64,000 bases of DNA from Tenodera sinensis (lineage: Eukaryota; Arthropoda; Insecta; Mantodea; Mantidae): positions 60,331,522-60,395,521 of the forward strand of contig CM060966.1 in NCBI GenBank assembly GCA_030765045.1, written 5' to 3'. The notes under the pieces were generated by a model. It was not told where the DNA came from, searched no databases, and saw nothing but the letters and a program-made list of their open reading frames with translations. Position numbers and translations under genes: made by a program. Position 1 is the first letter of the stretch. Every line of letters starts with the position of its first letter. Positions 57,425 to 64,000 of this stretch are shown here, piece after piece.

Positions 57425-57705
57425 TGGTATTTAAATTCAATATCTTGCAAACGTATAACAGTGAAGACTTAAGAAAATTATCCCATCACAAATTACCTTC
57501 TATACATGAAACCTTTTTATTTTTTCAAAATACCTTTTTAACAATTTGTTTTAAAATGCCTTAGGATATTTGCATGACAAAATGTGTTATCTTGAATTTT
57601 CTGGAAGTGACCCGTGAAGGTCTTTTCTCTCTGAATGAAATTTAATTTTGTATAACCAGTAAACAGTAAGAGATGAACAAAACCTTACTATGCAAAACTG
57701 TAGAT
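57425..57705 (+). repeat. dispersed AT-rich repeat (~300 bp family), copy 2
   Basis: Order of motifs as at 22083-22395: TTGGTATTTAAATTCAATAT, TCTTGAATTTTCTGG, TTTTGTATAACCAGTAAACAG, CAAAACCTTACTAT. Confidence 0.55.
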
Positions 57706-57854
57706 AATTAAGATGCAGTTTCTCATTTTCGTATTTTTTTCTTTATTTCATTTCAGAGGTATTCTATCCCTTATTGAATTGAATTTTTTAATGCTTATGT
57801 ATATCATTGATTTTTTTATGCTTATGTATAGCATTGCATTTTTTAAAAATATTC

Positions 57855-58770
57855 TCCATTGCAGTCTACACGTTTCATCCTTTCTGACCATTTTTCAAAT
57901 GCTGAATGCCATTCTTCTTTGGAGAGAGTGAGGAAACATTCTTTGTAAGCAAGTACTACAGTTTCAGGTGATACAGATCTTTTCACATATTTTGGGGAAT
58001 ACAAAAATGTCAAATGGGGCCAGATCTGGACTTCAGTGAGGATGGAAGTATTGTCTCCTGAATCCTGCAGAAATTTACTTGTGCATTGCAGGCAGAGGCA
58101 TTGTCACAGTGCAACAAAATCCCATGCAGGCCAGTCTTAGGATGCTTTGTTCTCAGTTCATTGAAGACTTGTAGCAGATACTTTGTGGTGTGATCTGGCA
58201 GTGACATTCTTGTCCCTCAAGTGGAATTGTCACAATGTGGCCACTAGCTAAGAACTAGTAGATCTTGCTTGCCTCCCTTTGTTGGGGATCCTCTGACCTA
58301 GACTAATGACTTGTTTGGTTTCCAGAGCATATTGGTATATCCAGTTTTCATCACCTATAATGATGAATGTGTTTCTGTATCTTCCCCCATCAAATTTTTC
58401 TATCTTTTCCTGGCACCATTGCACGTGTTCCTGTTTCTGCACATTTGTGATGGTGAGGGATGTAATGACTGCAGAGCTGCCTGACGTGAAGTTTTGCTTA
58501 AGGCTTACCCTGACTACTGCTGATGATCCCATATTCAGGGTTTGCTTAGCCTGATACGTGCAACAATGGTTTTCCTGCAACATGCGCTCTTTCAGCACAT
58601 TTGCATCATACGTTGCTGAAGCTGGCCATGCTGTGCTGTCTTCTTCGAGGAAATCCCTTCCTCTTGTAAACTCTGCAAGTCATGAATAAATGGATTGCAA
58701 AGGACAAAGATCCCCAAATGTACGAATAGTCTCAAACCAATCTGTCATGCAAATTGACTTTAAAGTCACA
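57855..58770 (-). pseudogene. mariner (irritans-type) transposase remnant
   Basis: Minus-strand mariner. From 58598: LKERMLQENHCCTYQAKQTL, then NVQKQEHVQWCQEKIEKFDG and IIGDENWIYQYALETKQ (first Asp, GDEN in place of GDET). After shifts, VFNELRTKHPKTGLHGILLH is followed by CDNASACNAQ (second Asp). The third-Asp block (SPDLAPCD) is missing or scrambled. The far C-terminus MKRC.DCNGEYF is recognisable near 57860. Many lesions; no terminal repeats identified. Confidence 0.75.
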
Positions 58771-59110
58771 GAAAATTATAATTTTTTGTATTACACAAAT
58801 CTCATATAGCACAGATTTTTTCTCCTACACAGTTCTAGCAAAGTATACTGATCACCATACTTGCCACATATCTACTGCTTACATCTGTAGACTCATCCAC
58901 TGAAACTCATTTTCTGATTGTTGATGCTCTCAAATTTTGGCACTCGTATTTTGGTACAAAATTGGTAAATAGTTTTTACGTATTGTTGCTTCCGGAATAT
59001 GTTGATTTGTGTATTTTTCCAGAAATGATCTATACTAGAGATTGTTCAAAGTTCTAAAAGGAATATCTTTTCTTTCTTGGAAGTTTGAAAACAGCATTGT
59101 AATCTACTTA
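58771..59110. other. no gene recognised
   Basis: AT-rich sequence between mariner and a small MITE; nothing assignable. Confidence 0.4.
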
Positions 59111-59112
59111 AT

Positions 59113-59226
59113 GTAAAAGGTGAGTCGATTAATGACACTACGCAACACTTAATTTAGAATTTCTCTAAACATGTTGTGCGAAATTCTAGTGTTGTGTAGT
59201 GTTATTAATCGATTCACCATTTTGGA
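59113..59226. repeat. 110-bp fold-back MITE
   Basis: GGTGAGTCGATTAATGACAC on the left mirrors GTGTTATTAATCGATTCACC on the right; arms of ~45 bases, loop of ~18. No coding sequence. Confidence 0.8.
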
Positions 59227-59234
59227 TTAAATCT

Positions 59235-59520
59235 AAATGGAATTATTATTTATTTATGTCAACAAACTTACTGTTGGTGTTTTTAAACACACAAGCCGTG
59301 TGTGGGCAAAGTTTGAGAGGTAGAACTGGAACTTAAAAATTCAATGCCACAACTGGGATTTGAACCACAAACCTTCCGCTTACCGGGCGGCTGCTCTACC
59401 ACTGAGCTATTGGCAGTTTGTCACAATAGCTCAGTGGTAGAGCAGCCGCCCGGTAAGCGGAAGGTTTGTGGTTCAAATCCCAGTTGTGGCATTGAATTTT
59501 TAAGTTCCAGTTCTACCTCT
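59235..59520 (-). repeat. palindromic copy of the tRNA-Thr-related repeat
   Basis: Tail at the left (AATTATTATTTATTTATG). Two tRNA-Thr-like sequences meet head to head: minus 59412-59346 and plus 59420-59491, each followed by GCATTGAATTTTTAAGTTCC. The plus copy has a 7-bp acceptor stem (GTCACAA/TTGTGGC, one G-T pair) and a GGT anticodon in CCGCCCGGTAAGCGG, but its T stem does not pair (TGTGG against CCCAG), so it is a pseudo-tRNA. Confidence 0.75.
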
Positions 59521-60560
59521 CTAAATGGAATGTTTGTGTATATCATGTCACAAATCTTTATTGAATTGTGACTATTTGAACTTAATTGATTCTTATTTGA
59601 ATTGCATTCATCTTCCTTACGTCATTTACTATTACTGTGTCTTTCAAAATTGTACTTCTTAGTTCGTATTCTGAAATTACACATGACACATATAACACTT
59701 TCTTCTCGAAGAAATATATTGCATCTGAATTGTTCGACTAAATCATTTAGCCTTTCACTTTGTGAGCAAGTTGTTTTAGGCATTGCACTATGAATCGCTT
59801 GACACACACGACTCTTCAGTGTTAGCTGAACACACTAGGAATGGTGAGGTTCCAATACACAGAACTGTGTGATTAGAGGACATGAGGCATAGTCACACTC
59901 CACCGTCTGTATAGTCAACTGCAATTGCTGTATTAGGATCTGTACTCCCACAGTCTACTCATTAGGAATATCCTCTGATGTATTTTGAAGGTTCTTGTCT
60001 GTAACATTGTTGCAATTCCATTATTTTCTATGATGTCAAAATTTTAGGTGCTCTGAAAGATATCTTTTACTCTTGATTGCACAAAAGCAGTTCATTTGTG
60101 AAACAACTCTCAAAGTATTGTGCAACTAGTAAGACTGTTTTCGGAAAACAGTTTACTTGGATGAGGGTGTCAGATGTAAATGACTAGAGAAAACAATTTT
60201 TCACCAAGATTTTAGATCGCATAACAGAAGTTGAGGCAAGAAATTTTGGGAAGTTCAAAATGTTAACTTCAGCAAATGGACATACAGAAGACTCAAAGAA
60301 GCAAATCTGAACTCAGAGTGCCATGGGACCGTTACAAGAGTCACTAACAAAGTTTTGAGATATGAGAAAATGAAAGTTGATCCACTCAAATTGAATGCAG
60401 GATGGAGTAGCCCCATTTTTGTGAGTAAACTGGTATCAGGTAGTGACTTTTCCACTCGAAGAATTCCAGCAGCACGAGGAGGAACACCCATAGTACATAG
60501 TCCCTGCAATGGAACTGGTAAGTGAGCACTTTTGCTCAACGATTTTCTACGATTTTTAAA
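59521..60560. other. unassigned region
   Basis: No recognised family. A 61-codon minus-strand frame at 59622-59807 with VICVMCNFRIRTKK is weakly like a Cys/His finger but too short to call. 60240-60500 has an open-looking stretch without known motifs. Confidence 0.4.
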
Positions 60561-60589
60561 ACAGGTTAAACGGGTGCTAGTCTTGAACA

Positions 60590-61120
60590 TTTCCTTCCCA
60601 TGCTGCAGTTCTCCGATGGTTTCAGGAATTTAAAAGGGACCAATAATCTTTGAAAGATAAGAGAAACACACGTCTGGCAGTGGCAGTGACTGGGGAAAAC
60701 AGTGTTGAGAAAAATGCTTCATGAAAATAATATAACATGTAAACCAAGTGAGACAGCATTGCAGATAGTTTGCCAGCAGTTTTGAAAATCCTTCTTGAAT
60801 TCCTTTGTGTGAGGAAGGTCACATCCCAATGAGTTCCTCAATTTTACGGAAGAACAAAAACATGCTCATGTTGAGTGGTGTGAGAAAATACTGGCAACAT
60901 CCATCATACAGTTTCGATCTGATTCCATGTGACTTTATGTTCCTGATAAAAAGAAATTGAATGTGTGGAAAGAGAATCCCTGAAGATGCTGTTACCAGTA
61001 GCAAAGAGGAGCTTGCAGCCATGAAAGAAGCAGGAGTGCTTCCAAAAATGGTTTCAGTGAATGCAAAACTTCATACAGTATGGTGGCAAGTGCTTTGAGA
61101 AAGTGCAACAATCAGAATAA
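60590..61120 (+). pseudogene. second mariner remnant, internally deleted
   Basis: Reads RWFQEFKRDQ, stop, SLKDK, then AVAVTGENSVEKNAS and SLPAVLKILLEF and CVRKVTSQ, the order of a mariner N-terminus. It then jumps after AHVEWCEKILA to a C-terminal block with LIPCDFMFLIK (third-Asp region) and RIPEDAVTSSKEELAAM. The DDE core in between is missing, roughly 300 bases. Frame changes throughout. Confidence 0.65.
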
Positions 61121-61439
61121 TTTTTTAAAAAAGAGTATTCTTGATGTATGTTAAAACTTCCGTAGTGACCCTCGCTTCTTAACAATACTGAGGAGATCTT
61201 TACTTTATCAGAGAATGTGTTGGGCAGTTTAGCATTGGAGCCAAGTTCTCTATACAGGTGAGTTCAAATTCTACCTTAAGATGCAGGTGGAAGAGGGGAC
61301 TTAAAGAGAAGGCCTGGAAAATGCTATATATTGCCTCCACGTTTTCACAAGGGTGCCTTTCGGTGGAGACTGAGTTTTGATATAGGATCGTGCAAGCACT
61401 AATGAAATACTGGTCGTTTTCTTTGATAATTGACATTTA
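61121..61439. other. no gene recognised
   Basis: Sequence between the mariner and Tc1 remnants; nothing assignable. Confidence 0.4.
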
Positions 61440-61965
61440 ACAGGAGGTGTGTATATTGAGGTGCTATTTCCACTTGAGATTCTCAATGCCACCATATTGA
61501 TGAAATTTCATTGTAGTGTATAACACTGGACTCAGTGTGGGAGGTATTTGGAATAAATGGGTATCATCGCAGTAGTGGCCTTCTCAAAGGCTAGACCTCA
61601 ATCCAATTGAGCATATGTGGGATATGAGTTTTCCACACATTGGATGACCTTCAGGTAGCCTTATACAGGAATGAGATGCACATCAGTAAATTAACATTCA
61701 AAATGGAGTTTCAGCATGCCAGGCTTGGATGGTAACACATCTCACTCAACATGTGGGAATTGTGATTAAAATTATGCCAACAGCAAATAAGAAATACTCT
61801 AAAATTTATCCTAAACTGAAATGAAGGTGGTAGTGTTAAAATTGTATTAAAATATACATGGAATTAATTTATTTGCTCCAATGAATGTCTTGTGTTAAAT
61901 GTAAATTGTTCAAATTCTAGACGTTTTCAAGGAAATGTTACTTTTTTGCCCAACAGTGCAGTTTT
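61440..61965 (+). pseudogene. Tc1-like transposase C-terminus remnant
   Basis: WPSQRLDLNPIEHMWDM near 61582 is the Tc1 third-acid block (usually WPARSPDLNPIEHVWD). Upstream NTGLSVGGIWNK and downstream ACQAWMVTH fit a decayed copy. About 260 bases of 3' flank end GCCCAACAGTGCAG near 61965, possibly the terminal repeat. Confidence 0.65.
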
Positions 61966-62332
61966 AATCTTGTTGTTGCTATTTTTGGCAATTATAGTGG
62001 AATATTTTGACTGCCATTAGTTTGAAATATGTACAGTTCTTCATAATTGAAATGCCCATCCAAAAGCATGTGATAATGAAATTTTTCTCCACAAAGCCTG
62101 TTTTTACTTTCTCTAGTGTGAGAAAGCACGTTATGCTTTCACATTATTTTGTTACTGTGTTTCATTGCATAATTGTTTCCATTGCATTGTGGCGGTCTTT
62201 TTATAAATGCAACCTCAGGGTTGCAGCAGATAAAATTGATGTATATTTTCAACCAAAATTCAGTTTCTGCCAAAATTGACTTTATTGTAACAAAGAAATC
62301 ATATAACAAAGTATCTCACTCTTTACAAATTG
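61966..62332. other. no gene recognised
   Basis: AT-rich; a 90-codon frame here has no known motif. Confidence 0.4.
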
Positions 62333-62863
62333 ACTCAGGGGTCTCCATCTAGGGGATATGTGAATAGCGACCACAAGGTACCCAAGCTGAGTAGAACATT
62401 ACTTCCACTTACTGGTGTTTTGCTCCTCACTGTAACTTTTCTATCTGACCTTACCTCGGTCATCTCTTGTTCTCTTCCGACCCCGATGCTATTAGGGTTC
62501 CCGAGGGCTAGGGAGTCTTTATTTTTCCAACCTCTCCATTTCTCTAAAATCTTAACCCCTAACATTCTGACCTGTCATGGCATGCAATACGTCCTCTGAT
62601 TGGTAATCAGAGGATATGGTCGGTGAATTTATTTTGATAATTCTCCCGGTCAGGTCGGTGAGACCTGTAAACCAACGACAGGTGTGGTCCTCCAGACATT
62701 CTGGGGGTTGTGAGAGAGCGATGTGACCGCCAAAACATAAAAATACGGTGCTCTCTAAAAAGCGGTTACTATTACTGCTATGGCTCTCTTCAATATCAAA
62801 AAACATTGGAGAGCAAGAGGATTAATGACTTCATTGTCAGAAATCCAGCATTAGCTAACAACA
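62333..62863 (-). repeat. ~540-bp repeat family, copy 3
   Basis: Inverse of the 41.8- and 43.4-kb copies. On the minus strand it runs TGTTGTTAGCTAATGCTGG to CCCCTGAGTCA. Confidence 0.75.
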
Positions 62864-62884
62864 CATTTTTTGTATAGTGTGAAT

Positions 62885-62983
62885 TGGTCTACCTCTGACG
62901 GTTTACCAGTTATGCAAAAGTCATCCAGAGTAAATACGACTACAGGAGCTATAGCCAGAAAATTCAAAATATGCATTTCATTT
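62885..62983 (-). repeat. dispersed AT-rich repeat, partial copy 3
   Basis: The minus strand reads AATGCATATTTTGAATTTTC, then TTTGCATAACTGGTAAACCG, matching 22285-22380. Interrupted at 62984 by the second hAT element. Confidence 0.6.
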
Positions 62984-62991
62984 GTCATAAA

Positions 62992-64000
62992 TAGGGCTCG
63001 GAAGTTCATGCCCTAAAAAACACTGAAATATGCATGCAAATATGCTCTTAATTGAAAATATGCCAAGAAATATGCACTATTGAATTAAAACAATGTCCCT
63101 TTGCAGTAGACAAGGCGAGTTAGTATAAATAATAAAGTTACCTTATTCCTTAGAGCTTGAAGCAGAAGTGGTCCCGCTGTTAATATTAACTGCTAATTTG
63201 CAGTTCACAACCAACACTTTGCACAAATTTTCAACTCTAAAACATCATCTGTTGTCTCAAAAAATACTTTTGTAACGTGAAAAACTTCTCTCCATGTCAC
63301 AAGATGTTATCGTGGCATATTTAAATGATGTTAACTGCTTCACAGAGAGAGTCAAGTCTCTTGGTGTGACAGATGGTTTTCTTTCGAGGATGCCTTGAAT
63401 ATCGCACATCGGTTTATAACCAGAATTTTTTGAAATTACATAATTCACTTTCTCTTTCACTTTTTGTCCTATTCTACCAGGAACCGAACTTAGATCACAT
63501 ATTGTTTTTTCAAAGACAAGTGATTCATGCAAAGGAGATCCTACAGCTTCCAATGCCTTTATGGCTGTTGGTAAGAAAGAAAAATGGGCAGATATGAAAC
63601 TAAGATCCTCTTTTAACCCAGTGCCTGACAGAATATTTTGCACAGTTTCTATTGATGAAGCATCTTTCGAGTCCAATGAATTAACAACCTCTTCGACTAT
63701 TTCTATGTGCTCAGCATAATATAAAACTGCATCGACCCATGTTCCCCATCGAGTTAACACTGGTGCAAGAGGAAGTCGGATATTAGGTGCTGTTGATCTA
63801 AACAACTTAACTCTTTTAGGAGATTTAACAAAAATTCTCTTTGTACAGGATACAAATCTATCCATCAATGGGAAAGAATCGCGTATTGTCTCAGAAATGC
63901 GATGAAGAGCGTGTGTAAAACAAGTTATATGAATTATGTTAGGAAAAATACCTTTCAGAGTTTGTTCTGGTTTTACCATATAAGGACCTGCATCAGTAAC
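62992..64000 (-). mobile_element. hAT element 2, partial (runs off the window)
   Basis: Begins TAGGGCTCGGAAGTTCATGC, the hAT 1 right end, with GTCATAAA as the presumed 8-bp target copy (62984-62991). It contains the C-terminal half of the same transposase and lacks both insertions seen in hAT 1, so it serves as the reference for them. Confidence 0.85.
63257..64000 (-). pseudogene. hAT transposase 2, C-terminal half
   Basis: Open from the window edge (VTDAGPYMVKPEQTLKG) to about 63257. Contains the conserved HITCFTHALHRISETIRDSF, VLTRWGTWVDAVLYYAEHIE, and the dimerisation-region TSCDMERSFSRYKS. It then meets TGA and, four codons on, TGA again before VENLCKVLVVNC, so the last ~25 residues are lost. 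The N-terminus with the zinc finger and first catalytic Asp lies outside the window. Far better preserved than hAT 1. Confidence 0.8.

Larger units (their letters stand above)
51385..57425. repeat. fold-back MITE carrying the BEL insertion
   Basis: AATGAGAACAAATTGGAAAC (left of the BEL element) matches the inverse of TTTCTAATTTGTTCTCATTT near 57400. The inverse match continues on the right side of BEL (TGGTAATATTGCGAGATCTT against AAGGATCTTGCAATATTGC; CGCTCACTAGTTTAAAGTTG against CAACTTGAAACTAGTCAGCG). Without BEL the palindrome is ~220 bases. Confidence 0.75.

Noticed and set aside
59346..59491. Two functional tRNA-Thr(GGT) genes
   Set aside because: The acceptor stem pairs but the T stem does not, and both lie in a dispersed repeat with a retroposon-type tail. 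Treated as pseudo-tRNA.
47941..59520. CRISPR-like array from recurring repeat units
   Set aside because: Copies are kilobases apart, eukaryotic retroposon-like, with no regular spacers.
59622..59807. Zinc-finger gene (VICVMCNFRIRTKK)
   Set aside because: Only 61 codons, one Cys pair and no partner domain.

Overview
This window is eukaryotic, AT-rich intergenic DNA made almost entirely of transposable elements stacked inside one another. I found no host gene that I can name. The mix of families (I-clade and Jockey-like LINEs, short-LTR Gypsy and BEL/Pao elements, irritans-type mariner, Tc1, piggyBac, hAT, Harbinger, a C2H2/SWIM-type MULE, a Penelope-like fragment and tRNA-derived repeats) fits an arthropod, most likely an insect with a large genome. 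The species cannot be read from the sequence.

Layout. 1-6.5 kb: a Harbinger element with two convergent genes, a HARBI1-like transposase (+, one frameshift) and a two-exon Myb/SANT-like gene (-) that is still open. 6.6-14.3 kb: I-like LINE copy A (+, heavily broken), carrying an unknown ~0.67-kb insert that is itself split by a 5'-truncated Jockey-like LINE. 14.5-21.9 kb: a hAT relative (DUF4371 type) split by LINE copy B (-). Copies A and B are related and lie tail to tail. 22.96-28.56 kb: a Gypsy-type LTR retrotransposon (-, CATT target duplication) whose gag is split at a TTAA by a 1.26-kb DNA transposon. 28.87-39.80 kb: a full-length I-clade LINE (+, 13-bp target duplication) with a 5.3-kb MULE inserted at the end of its ORF2. 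40.29-45.48 kb: a hAT element (8-bp duplication) with two further insertions. 45.5-46.6 kb: a large fold-back repeat. 47.2-47.8 kb: a Penelope-like 3' end with a hammerhead-like motif. 48.88-51.34 kb: a piggyBac element holding a tRNA-derived insert. 51.41-57.23 kb: a BEL/Pao element with LTRs differing at 1 of 148 bases, inside a fold-back MITE. 57.4-63.0 kb: mariner and Tc1 remnants, a palindromic tRNA-derived repeat and smaller repeats. 62.99 kb to the end: a second copy of the hAT element (-).

How it fits together. The genes form no pathway; each serves its own element. Target-site duplications and unbroken reading across junctions give relative ages: MULE after I-clade LINE, TTAA element after Gypsy, LINE B after DUF4371 hAT, tRNA-derived insert after piggyBac, and BEL after its MITE. 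The Myb/SANT gene is the only multi-exon gene without a visible lesion. LINE B ORF1 is the only long retroelement ORF without one. Three repeat families recur here and look poorly characterised: a ~540-bp unit, a ~300-bp AT-rich repeat, and a ~200-bp repeat carrying a tRNA-Thr-like sequence antisense to its tail.
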